A DNA stretch of 64,000 nt from contig JBBBDQ010001027.1 of the NCBI GenBank assembly GCA_037127315.1, positions 3,841,001 through 3,905,000 of the forward strand, in the 5' to 3' direction. Positions 10,172-21,924 of this stretch are shown one piece after another. The notes under the pieces were generated by a model. That model searched no databases and was not told the DNA's origin. It saw only the letters and a list, made by a program, of their open reading frames with translations. A program made the position numbers and the translations under genes. The stretch comes from Ascarosepion bandense. Lineage: Eukaryota; Mollusca; Cephalopoda; Sepiida; Sepiidae. Within the stretch, counting starts at the first letter, position 1. Each line of letters opens with the position of its first letter.

Positions 10172-10907
10172 TCAGTAAGTTTAGTGTCATACGTGATACT
10201 CATTTAGGCGATCATGTCTCTTTCGAGACATGACTGACTGGCAAGAGGATTTTCCCGCAGTAGGTTGCCATTACTTTCTGCGGCAGACTGGTTGCCAACT
10301 AAGGCTAAAGAACCTTTTCTGTGATGCTATTTAACCCATAGTGAGAAGAAATTGATTAATACCTTTCCCAAGGATTTTTTTTAATCATTTCACCCCAAGC
10401 AAGGCATTCCACTGCCACTATTGCGCATGGGGCTACATAGGAGAAGGTAAAGAGAAGGAGTGGTTAGACATAGGGAATGTCAGGAGGAAGGTGACAGATG
10501 AGTAAGGATACCGAGGATGAGGGTTGGGCATATGGGAAGAGTGCTTAATAGAATGGGAGCAGGTTAGTGTGTTAGGAGGTGTCTATTGACTTTACATTTA
10601 AACTCCTGGAGATTGTAGCCGTCGGGGAAGCAATCGTGTGGAAGGGAATTCCACAGTCGGGAAGTGCGAGGAAAGAAACTGTTGGAGTAGAAGTTACGGC
10701 TGCATTTTATCGGTTTCACTATAAAAGGGTGGGATCTAGTTGCTAATCTAGTATCTCGTGCAAATTCGTATTTAGGGGGCACCAGTGATCTAAATTCATC
10801 GGAGCAGAAGCCGTGAAAGTATTATTTGCGCTTAAGTGAATGCAACGAAATCAACTGGAATTTGAACTCGGCTCTCCGAGACAATATCTACTGCACCACA
10901 ACGCACA
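10172..10907 (-). mobile_element. SINE1 copy split by a LINE-A insertion
   Basis: The tail half of SINE1 (10172-10375, ends CCTTTCCCAAGG) and the head half (10824-10907, resumes ATTTGCGCTTAAGTGAATG) are collinear with the intact copy at 26202-26512, read antisense. The 450 bp between them is a minus-strand LINE-A 3' end. Confidence 0.8.
10378..10823 (-). mobile_element. LINE-A 3' end inserted in SINE1
   Basis: Minus strand: short protein end (PPKYEFARDTRLATRSHPFI, NFYSNSFFPRTSRLWNSLPH, FPDGYNLQEFKCKVNRHLLT; 10782-10564) followed by the usual 3' UTR and GGGGTGAAATGATTAAAAAA at the left edge. The A-rich tail at the junction fits target-primed insertion. Confidence 0.85.
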
Positions 10908-11460
10908 GGGGTAGAAGCAAATATTATGCGGCTACGGGAGAAAGGTAACGATTAATCTATGACTTAAAGGGATAAAGACTGTAGTATTTAAAGGAAGCAT
11001 CAACTTGGGAGTCAGTTCATCAAAGAAATAATTCTTGAGCAAAAAGCTCCTTATAATTGGAATACGGAAGAAATGCGGGCTTCTAGCATGTCACGTTGAA
11101 ACCTCGGTTCGCGTACAATCACCGGAGTTAAAAAAACGTCAATAGTGCTCAGTACGTAGATGGGTGACTCCTTGGGAATAACACGTGCTATTAGCTTGTA
11201 TGTGTGGATGGTGCGATCAGAATTCTTAATTGGAGAACTGAGTTCCAATTCAAGTCTTGTTCATCATGTTCACTTTTTTAAAAATCATTTCACCCACAAG
11301 CAGGGCAGAATATATGCCGGAGAACTCGGAACTGTAAAACTGTTGATTCTCTTCACCTGGATTTATCAGTCAAAGTACGTAGCCCAAAGAAAAACAACCC
11401 GAGACGAGTAACCTAAAACAAACAGCGCTCAATACGCAAGTAGAGCAAACAAAGTAAATA
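10908..11460. other. Intergenic, with a LINE-A tail scrap
   Basis: No gene. About 35 bp at 11272-11306 reads as a degenerate antisense LINE-A terminal signature (AAAATCATTTCACCC...AAGCAGGGC). The rest is unrecognised. Confidence 0.45.
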
Positions 11461-11462
11461 TA

Positions 11463-11580
11463 TAACCCTAAAGAGCCAACGAACCTACCAAGGTTTCACC
11501 AAATTGGATCTTCAGGGAAAGCCAACTTTCCCTGAGGATCCAATTTGGTGAAACCGTGGTAGGTTCGTTGTCTCTCTAGG

Positions 11581-11581
<1 letters not shown>
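11463..11581. repeat. Long near-perfect palindrome (foldback element P, copy 1)
   Basis: Two arms of about 55 bp, reading AGAGCCAACGAACCTACCAA to TTCAGGGAAAG on the left and its complement on the right, with almost no spacer. Only a few arm mismatches are visible. A homologous palindrome lies at 62441-62583. No coding capacity. Confidence 0.85.

Positions 11582-11652
<71 letters not shown>
11582..11652. repeat. TA/TG microsatellite
   Basis: (TA)n of about 48 bp followed by (TG)n of about 24 bp, abutting the palindrome. Confidence 0.95.
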
Positions 11653-11653
<1 letters not shown>

Positions 11654-11780
11654 CACAACGGTCTTTACTATAATAGATATGATTCTGTTGGTTAAAAAGA
11701 AGAATCGTAGCTAAGAGAAATGGAACAGATTCTACAATTTGATCCATTGTAAAATCTTTGTATTTACTAAGATCAACATA

Positions 11781-12005
11781 CAGTCAGTTAAGTGGCATAC
11801 GTGATACACGCTTGGGCGATCATGTCTCGAAAGAAACATGACTGACTGGGCAGAAGATTATCCCGCAGTAGGTTGTCATTACATTCTGTGGTAGACTGGT
11901 TGCGGCTATAGAACCCAATATGTCCTGCTGTTTAACCCATAAAGGGAGAGAAGAGACGGGTTAACACCTTTTCCAAGGATAGTTGCACGTAAGTTAACAT
12001 TGCCA
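11781..12005 (-). mobile_element. SINE1 tail fragment, antisense
   Basis: Collinear with the distal two thirds of SINE1: CAGTCAGTTAAGTGGCATAC at the left, then the GTCTCG...GACATGACTGACTGG hairpin region, ATTATCCCGCAGTAGGTTG, and the AACCCAATATGTCCTG block. The tRNA-like head is missing. Confidence 0.8.
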
Positions 12006-12091
12006 AACGCAAAACCTCTGCATTAACCATTTCAGTAACGGCTTCTGGACACTGGATTCTTTTATCTGCGCTTTTAATTGCCATGTTTTTT

Positions 12092-12450
12092 CTATCATTT
12101 CACCCTAAGCAAGGCAATAAAGCCACTAAGAAGCAAGAATTACTGAGTGTTAGAAAATATGAGAAAAATAATATTTAAGTAGAGAAAACAATAAAAGAAC
12201 CGAAATTAAGAAGACAGAAGGTAACGATTGATTCTGCATTTTAATGATCAATTGACTGGAAAGCAAGAATCTCGAAGAGAGTTCCACGAGTGAAAAGTGC
12301 GATAGAAGAAACTGTTAGCATAGAACTTGCGGTTACAACTAGCCAATTCAAATTTGAAATAATGGGACCTCACCGCCAATCTAGTATTACATTTAAATTC
12401 ATAAAATCTCCGCACCATATATAAAATCTTCACGAGAACAATTTCCTTGA
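12092..12450 (-). mobile_element. LINE-A relative (subtype 3) 3' fragment
   Basis: The minus strand encodes YEFKCNTRLAVRSHYF, NRKFYANSFFYRTFHSWNSL and FPVN. The left edge has a decayed tail (ATCATTTCACCCTAAGCAAG). The peptide is closer to the fragment at 40690-40860 than to the other copies. Confidence 0.7.
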
Positions 12451-13523
12451 AATTATTTATAAAAAATATACACAGAAGCTACATTATGGCAGTGAAGAAG
12501 TGATTGAAGGAGAGATGCCAGGACAGGACCAATGACATTGCAGATTCTTCCTTGTCTTTTATTAAAGATATCTAAATATATATCAGGAGCACCAGGCCAT
12601 ATGCGACAATAGTGCTACCAGAAATAAGCAATTCATTAAGGGTTAATGGGTATTTGCGGAAAATAGGTCTAGAGTGCCGCAATCCAATATTTAAAACGGT
12701 TAACATGAGACCAAAATATTTATTCACAAAAAATATTTATTTAGTGGACTTAAAAAAAGGTCAGTTATTGCTTTTCTTTTCGTGCCTGTACTAATACTAG
12801 CCATTTCTTATAAAATATGGAGGTTAGAAAAATTCACGACGTATACGGTTTCAGTTTTTCTTAGAAATGAGTGATAGGAAAAGAGAATCTGCGATAATAA
12901 ATGGAAAAAAAATAAACAAAATAAAACATACAAAAAACTGACAGCGATCGTGGGTGGGGTAGAGAAATAGAAATAGAAATAGATATACCCAGATAGAAAT
13001 AGAGTAGATAGATACACAAAAAAATAAAGGAAGGAAAGAGATAGACATTTAAGAAAGGGACATAATTGTGATTTTCTCAATCTTTGAATTTATCCAAGTC
13101 AGTACAGAGACTGCGATAAATCCCTTGAACATGTCAAATGCAATACATGTTGTACAAAACAGCCGATGTTTGACCATCAGGTGAACTCAGGCATTGTATA
13201 TTCCAACAAGGAATAAGTTTGATACAACACAAACAATTACAAAACAATGAGGAATTATTTCTGACTTAGATCAAATCAAAATGAAATAGATTACTCATTT
13301 AGTTTCTCCTAATTTAGAAGTTTACAGTGTACAACAAATATGGATTTTTTAAAAGCGGTGGCTTGATCAGTGATTTTCACTCGTTGATGTTAGTCGCTGG
13401 TCGTGTTCAAAAGGTGGCCGTTCGCTAAGGGTCAATTAATATTAGCAAATCGTCTGTGCATAGAAAAACGGTCGTTAACAACAGGTGGTCGCTGACGAAG
13501 AGAGTCACATATGGCAGGTTCCA

Positions 13524-13555
<32 letters not shown>

Positions 13556-13780
13556 GCCACTCGTATTCTAGAATATCCGGGCGGTTAGCTAATCCCAATT
13601 GCAGACGCTTGCTCAGGCACACTTGTGTTTGTTCAATATCTACAGAGCTCACCTATGGTTTATGCAGCAACTGTGCTGAGCAGACCTTAGTAACAGTCTC
13701 GTTGCGAGAGAGCGCGTTATTCGCTCAAACCCTCAGTCACGATTATTTACTTTAAACTATATATATATATATATATATAT
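12451..13780. other. Intergenic with TA microsatellites
   Basis: No supported gene. A (TA)n run lies at 13524-13550 and another at 13758-13780. The GC-richer stretch 13560-13750 looks unique within the window. Short frames near 12612-13080 have no recognisable domain. Confidence 0.5.
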
Positions 13781-13781
13781 A

Positions 13782-14772
13782 GCTCGGCGTTGCTCGGGTG
13801 TAATGAAAGCTTTAAAACTAATCCATGGTCCTGGAGCTCAGACTCTTTGGGAGTTGGCACGAAAGACTAAAAAGCAATAGTTGTTTCTAGTTAAAGCGAA
13901 ACCGTAGACTGAAAGAAAAATGAATGGATGTAAGTCAAATTTTGATTTCCTGATATCGATATCAAATAAGTTTTTTTCGTCGCAAACTGAATTTTGAAGG
14001 TTAAATAAGTCCTCTGAGTAAAAGGTATCATGGCTGAGACTAAGAACTACAATTACATCTACTTAGAGCCAAACCCGAAGCAAAAACTAAAATAAAAGGG
14101 CTGAAAAAACTACAGACATATACACAAACATCTTGCCTTTTATATATATATATATATATATGAAATGAATTGTTTGAACAATATTTTTTCTCGATACTCG
14201 TATTTAAGTAGATATTCTGTTTTTAATGAAACACTATTATATATTTATATCTACCGGCCTGATTATTTACGATAAATTTTTATTACGAAAATGTGTGCCA
14301 TTCGGCAGTATTACGAACCTGCGACCCCTATCTATATAGCTACTATTTGATCTGGTAACGTCTTAGACCTCTCGACCACGAATAGCCTCCAGTCTAAACG
14401 AAGTTTTTGTCAAGCCTATATAACACAATTTTCGATCCATCGTAAACAAACATATCTGCTCTGAAATGTATCGTAATGTCAACAAATGTAAACAACCTTG
14501 AAACTTCTGAATATCGTTTCTTATGTCTTTGTCTATGAGTGTATCAAATTTGATTAATATCGGACCACTCCTTCTATCACCCGATTTTTTCGATTATCGA
14601 TTTTCGATATTTATCCGGGGTACCTCGACACAAAACCTAGCTAAGAACACTCACAGACGCTTATAGTACAACTGTGTAAATTTTCAAGAAAATCGATTCA
14701 ACCGTTTCGGAGTCTATATGTAACGGACACACACACACACACAGACAAAGTTCCATTTATAAATAAGTTTCA
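13782..14772 (-). mobile_element. Helitron-like element, copy 1, interrupted by repeat F
   Basis: On the minus strand the 5' module (14772-14499) starts AAACTTATTTATAAATGGAAC and includes the GGTACC and TTTTGTGTCGAGG blocks shared by all copies. The 3' module (14120-13782) ends ATTACACCCGAGCAACGCCG, but the CTAG terminus has been replaced by a TA microsatellite. Between the modules lies a copy of repeat F (about 14161-14498). Confidence 0.7.
14161..14498 (+). repeat. Repeat F copy
   Basis: GAAATGAATTGTTTGAACAA, CGATACTCGTATTTAAGTAG and ATTCTGTTT match the units at 23847 and 63026. The later part (CCTATATAACACAATTTTCG, CTGAAATGTATCGTAATG) matches 23990-24065. Confidence 0.7.
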
Positions 14773-14929
14773 GAGCACATTTTTTATAACATGTCGTGCT
14801 TTTACAAAAAAAAAATTATAATTTAAATTCTCTAAAGGCTTCTTATGATAACTAGTGTAAATATTAAGCTATACAAAAATTTCTCGATATTTCATAATTT
14901 AGTAGAACTGTTAAATATAATTCGTATTG

Positions 14930-15200
14930 GCTTAAATGCAAGCTTTAATGAACTCGGTATTTTTCCGAGCCTCCCCACAAAGATGGGATGTGGCACAAGG
15001 CATATTTTACAGTGAACCTTAAAAACTTCCCCGTACACCCGGCATACGTGGGGTCGGGTTCTTGTCTGCTTTTCACCAGACGATACCCTGTTCTTTGGCA
15101 TAGCCTCGTCTGGGTTTCTCTCCACCCAAAGCAGAGAGTCAGAGCTATGATGAACTTTGAATGCAAGCAGAGTTCTCTTGAATATTTATATTCTGGCCCG
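14930..15200 (+). repeat. Family G repeat unit (hairpin-bearing)
   Basis: One unit with the G signature: GGATGTGGCACAAGGC, GTCGGGTTCTTGTCTGC, then hairpin arms CCAGACGA (15076-15083) and TCGTCTGG, then TCTCTCCACCCAAAGCAGAG. Related to the units at 19.5-21 kb and to the 231-bp units in the LTR at 44.3 kb. The small frames here are not supported genes. Confidence 0.7.
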
Positions 15201-15590
15201 TTCAGGGGAAAGAAGTACTTACACCGAGCAAGTATTTCTTGCTGTCTGCGAGACGGTGGCGGATTTCCAGAAGCATGACGATATTCTTCCTCGTTTTCTC
15301 TCGATCTGGATTGAACCCTGATACGTTTTCGTCGACTGCTAGTGATTTGCTCGGAAGTATCTGTAGGTGGGTGTGCTCTCTTCTGAGAAATCCGTTCGTC
15401 GCCACTCGAGGGACCAGAGCATAAGGGTCCTTCATAATATTCAGGTGACTATGCCTCTGTCTCTTCAAAATCCGTTGAAGTGTCCTGAGGACAGCACTAG
15501 CTTACACCTGTGGGTCCCGATTCGTTCTTCGCTGAAACCAACTCTATTACTGAGAAAGTGTCTTCTCGTCTATCCGGGTGATCCTCGGTT
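15201..15590. other. Unassigned sequence between repeats G and D
   Basis: Moderate-GC sequence with short open frames on both strands (15202-15468, 15239-15424, 15367-15618). None shows a recognisable domain. It may be part of a decayed element joining families G and D. Confidence 0.35.
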
Positions 15591-17760
15591 TTATCAATTT
15601 AACTGCATCCGGCAGTAAGGCCTCTGATTGGGGGAGGTTTTGAAGTGCATGGAACCACCTCTTAATTACTAGTGTTCCCAGGTTCACCTTGATCAATGGC
15701 TGTAGCTCCTGTTAGGGTCCTAGCTATGGGCAAATAGTTTATCCCAAACTGGAGTCAAAGCACAATGAAAGTATAAAAATAAATATTTATAGTAAAAATT
15801 CCAGGAATACATTTTTGAAGGAAAAATATTGCAGGAAAACATTACCAGAAATAAATGTTTGAATAAAAATCAAATATTCTTAATATATTTTTTTTTAAAA
15901 TATACCATCAATACATCTGATTCTAAACAAAAACTACTTTACAAAAAAACGTCAAAGAAAGTTGATCTACAAACTTATTTCTTACAAAGAATATATATTC
16001 TATTTATAAAAATCTATTATAAAAATCTTGTCGGCATTAAATAACCCATTGAGGTTGAGAGGCCGTAAAACAAACCAAACAAACAAATGATTTCAAAAGG
16101 GTATTTTTATCTGAAATAGATACGTTTCACTTTTTATTGCGCCCTTACGGAGACACATAATACCTGTCATATTAAGAATCATCATTAGGAAAATTCCGTT
16201 GATGGCTGCTAGTAGAGATTTCGTGTATGTTTTTTATCGGTATATCAACAACTTTTGGGTCATTTAATGCCCACTAGATTGAGATTGAGGTTGAGTAAGT
16301 ATTTCTTTTTACAAAAATCTATTGTGGGTAATTTATTCTTTTATTTTTTAAATCTATGATTTCCGTTTTTTTTTTTTTCTTTCTTTTTTACTTCAATTTG
16401 GGGTTTGAATATTTTCCTTTAGCTAGGACCCTAACAGGTGCCATCAACCCGGGTCGAGAGTGACCTGAGAACAACAACTAAGTGGTTGTTCCAAGCTCTT
16501 CAAAACTTCCCAATTAGAGGCTCTGCTGCCGGTTGTAGTTTATCGTCATGACGAGAGAGATTGCACCAACATGCAAAAAAAAAAAACGAAATGGATTGCA
16601 AAGAAAAACTGAGTAATTGGTAAAAATAGATTGTCTGTCTACCAACTTTACACTAGTTACCTTTTTGATACTCTCTGGCAAAGAGATAAAAATAGAATTA
16701 TCTATGCATTGTTGAAGGAAAAATATTACCTGCAATTCATTTTCGAAGAAAAAATTACTTGCAATGCATGTTTGAAGAAAAAATATTACCAATAATACAT
16801 TTTTGAAAAAAAAAACATACCATGAATACATCTGACTTTCAAAAAAACTACTTTACAAAAAAACGTCAAAGAAAGCTGATCAACAAACTTATTTCTTACA
16901 AAGAATATAAATTCTATTTATACAAATCTCAGAAATGGTAGGAGGATATTAATAATTAATAATTAATAACTTATATAAAAAGAAACAACAATAAATTGTT
17001 GAAAGAAAAAGGTATTACCAGCAATAAATAAATAAAAATTTAGTTGGCAATAAATGATTTTGGATTTGTCATAAAAACAAAACAACCAACCAACATTTTT
17101 TGAAAAAAAAAACATACCATGAATACATCTGACTTTCAAAAAAACTACTTTACAAAAATACGTCAAAGAAAGCTGATCTACAAACTTATTTCTTACAAAG
17201 AATATATATTCTATTTATACAAATATTACAGAAATAGTAGGAGGATTTGAATAATTAAGTAATTCATCGAGCTTTTTATTCGACCTCAACAGAATGCAGA
17301 AAGCACTGGACGGCCGTTTCGTCCTATATTTGGGACTCTTCAGCAGTGCGTATCCACTACAAGGAATTGAAACCCGACAGATAAGTTACTAAGCAAAAGT
17401 CATACCAACTGTACCATGGGCCCTGGTGACGAAGAGGTAACGAATTAAACTCGATGACGCGCCGCTCTTTCACACATTCCGTGGTGGAATTCATCCAAGT
17501 TCCTTTACCCATAGGACGGTGCCTCCTAAAGCCACGACGACTCTCACCAAGCCGATCAATCCAGAGCATTATAACAAATATTACAGAAATAGTAGGAGGA
17601 TTTGAATAATTAAGTAATTCATCGAGATTTATTCGACCTCAACAGAATGCAGAAAGCACTGGACGTCTGTTTGCAAATCTATTGCAAAAATCTTGTCATT
17701 ATTAAATAACCCACTGAGGTGTTGATATACCGTAAACCAAACCAAATCGTCGATCCGGAT
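15591..17760 (+). repeat. Cluster of repeat D copies
   Basis: Copies carry the blocks AACTGCATCCGGCAGTAAGG, GGAACCACCTCTTAATTACT, GTTAGGGTCCTAGCTATGGG, repeated ATACATTTTTGAAGGAAAAA, and the end GCATTAAATAACCCA. The first runs about 15591-16070. An antisense piece with the CTAGGACCCTAACAGGTG block is at 16420-16545. ACATTTTTGAA-type pieces recur at 16790-16935 and 17090-17235, and another end is at 17690-17745. A further copy is at 40900-41365. It behaves like the 3' region of a retroelement, but no protein identifies it. Confidence 0.55.
17275..17675. repeat. Interspersed block with GGCCGTTTCGTCC motif
   Basis: The sequence GGAGGATTTGAATAATTAAG to AGAAAGCACTGGACG occurs at 17237-17315 and again at 17596-17668. 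The first copy continues GGCCGTTTCGTCC and GGGACTCTTCAGCAGTGCG, which recalls from memory a motif frequent in flatworm interspersed repeats. That recollection needs a search. The 212-bp open frame at 17357-17569 has no known domain. Confidence 0.4.
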
Positions 17761-17884
17761 AGCGGACATACGCAAAATGTGGTTCGGTATCTAGTAACTC
17801 CACTCGGTTTTATTCGGTCGCGTTTGTCTTTTTAGTAATATCATTCCTGGTTTAGAGAACCATGAAAGTAAAGACACTCTAGAC

Positions 17885-18770
17885 CAGGGGTCGGCAACCT
17901 TTTGGAGAATGAGGGCCAAAAAGCTATGTATGATCATGGAGAAGGGTCAAACACATATGGCTCCAGTGTCATGGAGAATAACCGTGTTATTTAATATGTG
18001 AATAAATTTTCTGTGTGTTTGAAGAAAGCAAGGATTTAATATAATTTAATATCTGACGCGAATTTTGTTAAAAAGAATATTACATCTTAAAAATAAATGT
18101 TTCTTAAATCAGTAGTGAAAGAATTCTATTAAAATCAGTTAAAAAAAACACTATTTTATATTTATTTAAAAGTGCCCGATCACGAAAGCAATTTCACAGA
18201 AAAAGTGAAAGTGAGGCCGTACGCTAATTTTGGCGATCCCTACAAATAAAAAATAAAAGTAAAACACATTCTCCAGATAAAAAGAGATATTTTTTTTAAT
18301 TTCGACGCAATATATTCAGACTATCAACTGTCACTTTGGTTTGGTTTACCTATATTTATATCGTGTCCAGAGTAGCGGGCCGGACAAGATTCACTCGAGG
18401 GCCGGATGAGGCCCACGGGCCGGACAAGATTCACATGAGGCTCAGATGTGGCCTGCGGGACGGACAAGATTCACTCGAGGCTCAGATGTGGCCTGCGGGA
18501 CGGACAAGATTCACTCGAGGCTCAGATGTGGCCTGCGGGCCGGAGAATATTCACTCGAGGCCCGGATGTGGCCCGCGGGACGGACAAGATTCACTCGAGG
18601 CCCAGATGTGGCCCGCGGGGCGGACAAGATTCTCTAGAGGGCCGGATGTGGCCCGCCGACTGGAAAAGATTCACTCGAGGGCTGGATGTGGCCCACAAGC
18701 CGGACAAGATTCACTCGAGGTCAATATGTGTAATGGCTATATGAATTTGTATAGTGTATCGCCAAAATAA
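17885..18770 (+). mobile_element. hAT-like non-autonomous element with internal 40-bp minisatellite
   Basis: Starts with CAGGGGTCGGCAACCTTTT, a typical terminal inverted repeat of hAT-superfamily elements (inference from family knowledge). From 18381 to 18720 a 40-bp unit, CGGACAAGATTCACTCGAGG plus a CAGATGTGGCC-type half, is repeated about 8.5 times in exact 40-bp steps (18381, 18421 ... 18701). No matching right terminal repeat is visible, so the right end is lost or beyond recognition. Frames of 63-144 aa here are readings of the minisatellite. Confidence 0.65.
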
Positions 18771-18849
18771 AGCTCGAAAATTCGTCAATTATTATGACGA
18801 AAGGGCTCCTTTAAACTCCAGTGCGATTCTTTCGTAAGATTTGCGCGGC

Positions 18850-19440
18850 TTTTATGACCTTGATTGTGTTAGGATGGAAAAAACCTAGGGATTATTTTCG
18901 GCGAAAGTCTTAGTCTGAGTTGGTAATCTTTTTCCCATCCTCTGCTGAACAGAGAAGATTTTTGATTTTCGTCATGGGGGTTAAACCTGGACGACACAAT
19001 TCTCTACGTAATCTCTTTAATTCTTCTTTGCGGGCAGCCAAGCTACATAAATGAGAAAGGACGTCCATAGCTGTGTTTTCTTTACCGGAGCAGTATGTTA
19101 AGTCAAATGAGTAACAAGAGTTCCGTCCTTCGCCTAGCTACTTTCTCATTCTTCATTCTGCTAGTCGACTTCGCGTTAAACAAGAATTCAACTGGTTTTT
19201 GATTTGCAGTTAATTTAAAGTGTCGTCTGATCAAATAATGCCGCCATTTTTTTACTATGTATCCAATTAGTTTTATATTTTTATTTCTTAAATAACATTT
19301 GTCTTGGTTAAGCGTCAGCCGCCATGAAAAATTTGGGATATCTGTCATGTTTCGCTCGATTTTTTCCATCGATATAAGTATTGTAGGTTCTCTTTCGATA
19401 TTATCTTGTCTAAGAAGCTAGCTAACCCGTTAACTATGCC
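18850..19440 (-). pseudogene. Ty3/gypsy pol remnant (RT thumb, RNase H)
   Basis: On the minus strand, TLNQDKCYLRNKNIKLIGYI resembles the RT thumb of gypsy elements. About 20 residues later HFKLTANQKPVEFLFN and SRMKNEKVARRRTEL match the gypsy RNase H region. After a frame shift near 19105, GKENTAMDVLSHL (compare GKxNVAADALSR) is followed by an arginine-rich segment where the integrase N-terminus should begin. The gap between thumb and RNase H shows an internal deletion. It differs in sequence from the element at 44-48 kb. Confidence 0.65.
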
Positions 19441-19449
19441 AAATGGTGT

Positions 19450-21015
19450 TCTGTGATATTAATAGAGTTTGACATTAGCCTCAAAAGCCGTATACGACTT
19501 ATCGGCACAGCCTCGTCTGGGTTAATCTCCTCCCGAAAGCAGAGAATCCGACTAAGAGAAAGTTTTGATAGACTCGGTATTTACCTGAGGCCACTCCACA
19601 AAAGCGAAATGTGGCACAAGGCTGATTTTTACCGTGAGGATCTCCGAGCTCGTCCGTTCGGGTAAAAATTCCCAATACACCGCTCATAGGCAGAGCAGGG
19701 ATCTTGTCTACTTTTCCCCAGACGAGACTCAGCTCTGCGGCATAGCCTCATCTGAGTTCCCTCCGCCGATGGCAGAGAGTCCGACAAAGGGTTTTGATGA
19801 ACTGATATTCATCTACTTCCCTACTGAGACTGAATGCAGCACAAGTCTAGTTTTTACGTAGGAGACCCGAGCCATTAAGCCTGGGCAAAAATAGACAGAC
19901 ATTTTTTGGCCCGGCTATATGGCCGGGAATACCCACTATAAAATGACCATGTGTCACATCCAGCCTTGCGTGAGAAGGCTAGTAAATACAGTCGTAGAGA
20001 GTCACTTGAGAGTCTCTAAAGAGTTACTGAAGAGTCAGCGCGAGTCAGTGAAGAGTTAGTCACACTTCCGGTGGCGTACCGGAAGTAATCACGTATACAC
20101 ACATCTTACGGACTCTTATTGGACTCTTGTATCTTTCCTATTGTAAATATTACTAATCACTTCTGTACATACTAACCGTCTTTCCGCGGAATACAATTTA
20201 TATTCTGATTCTGTTGTTGAGTTATTCATTTATACTTGGCGACATAACAAAATGAGACCCCTTAATATATATATCCCGTAAACCCTGCGCTTAAGGCAGG
20301 GTCGGGCTCTTGTCTGCTTACCCCTTTCGGCAGAGTCTCGTCTGGATTCCTCTCCGCCTAGAGACAGTGAGTTGACCAAACGAAAGTTTTGGTGGACTGA
20401 TATCAACTACTTCCTCACTATGGCAGATTCCCTATACGGATGCGGCACAAGGCCAATTAAAGTGGGAAATATGAGCCCTTAATATATATATATCTCGTAG
20501 ACCCTGCGCTTAAGGCAGGGTCGGGCTCTTGTCTGTTTACCCAAGACGAGACTCTACCCTTCGACGGAACCTTGTCTGGGTTCCTCTCCGCCTGGAGGCA
20601 GAGAGTTGACCAAAAGAGACTTTTGGTGGACTGATATCAACTACTTCCCCACTAGATTAGAAGCCCGAGGCGGATGCAGCACAAGGCCAATTAAAGTGGG
20701 AAATTCGAGCTCTTAATATATATCCCGTAGACGCTACTTAAGGCAGGGCTGGGCTCTTGTCTGTATCCCCCAGCCTCGTCCGAGTTCCTCTCGCTTGAAA
20801 GAGAGAGTTTTGGTGAACTAGAGCAGATGCCTGAGACCAATTAAAATGAGAAATCCGAGCTCTTAATATATATCCCGAAGCCCCTGTGCTTAAGGCATAG
20901 TCGGGCTCTTGTCTGTTTACTCAAGACGAGACTCTAACATTCGGCGGAACCTTGTCTGGGTTCCTCTCCGCCTGGAAGCATAGAATCGACCAAAGAAGAG
21001 TTTTGGTTGATTCTT
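19450..21015. repeat. Family G minisatellite array with LTR-like segment
   Basis: Two G units (about 19500-19880), then an LTR-like stretch, then four increasingly truncated G units starting near 20267, 20484, 20717 and 20864 at the phrase ATATATCCCGTAGACCCTGC. Each unit holds GTCGGGCTCTTGTCTG, a hairpin around CAGACGAG / CTTGTCTGGG and CTCTCCGCCTGGAGGCAGAG. The segment 19890-19985 is the reverse complement of part of the repeat inside the LTR at 44.3 kb. No gene. Confidence 0.7.
19952..20249 (+). mobile_element. Possible solo LTR
   Basis: Begins TGTCACATCC and ends ACTTGGCGACATAACA, so it has TG...CA ends, with a late AATACAATTTATATTCTG stretch. Neighbouring Ty3/gypsy coding remnants at 18.9-19.4 kb fit. 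Without a second LTR or a clear target duplication this stays tentative. Confidence 0.35.
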
Positions 21016-21435
21016 AATACAAGTTCTATGAATGGAGGTAATGAAAATTTCAATAAATGAATAAATCTTGAATGTTTCATTAAAAACCGACACTTATTTC
21101 TTTTTTTACAAGAATTGAAAAATCTATGTGTTTTTTACTGCAAAAAGACGCGATTCTATAGTAATTTATAGTCACCCACTAATGCAAAAAATGAAATAAA
21201 ATAAACAAAATGTTGAAAGTCGACCAAAAATATAAGATGACCAAAAATATAATTCAAAAAGTCCTTTGGTATTTCCTCGTAAAAATAACAGATGAATTGA
21301 TAAAATTTTGTTTTTATTAAGTTTGGGTCATTTTTTCATCAGGTATGCTAATTTTCTAGCGAATCTTTGAAAATATCAATATACAGGGTGTTCCATAAGT
21401 TCCAATACATTATAGTGTTAGTATAATTTTTTATT
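21016..21435. other. AT-rich intergenic stretch
   Basis: About 420 bp without a recognised gene or repeat. Confidence 0.45.
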
Positions 21436-21887
21436 CTAGCAGTATAGCCCGGCGTTGCTCGGGTGTAATGAAAGTTTTAAAACTAATCCATGGTCCTGGA
21501 GCTCAGACTCATCCTAAAGAATATTTGTGTGAAGTTTGGTGAGAATCAAATAAAAATTGTGGATTTGTATAAAGGACTTACAGGCAGATAAACAGACACA
21601 CACACAAACATCTTGCCTTTTATATGTATATATTATCGATTTTCTGCACTATTGTAAGAATTGCAACCTTGAAACTTCTGAATATCGTTTCTTATGACTT
21701 TATCTCTGAGTGTATCAAATTTGATTCAAATCGGACAACTCCTTCTATAACCTGATTTTTTTGATTATCGATTTTCGATATTTATCGTGGGTACCTCGAC
21801 ACAAAACCTAGCTAAGAACACTCGCAGACGCTTATAGTACAACTGTGTAAATTTTCAAGAAAATCGGTTCAGCCGTCTTTCGGTAAT

Positions 21888-21924
<37 letters not shown>

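Noticed and set aside
15202..15618. Several overlapping 60-90 aa frames
   Set aside because: Frames overlap on both strands without preference and share sequence with decayed repeats; no domain seen.
18336..18770. Overlapping plus-strand frames of 144, 98 and 63 aa
   Set aside because: Three frames of the same 40-bp minisatellite; a real gene would favour one frame.
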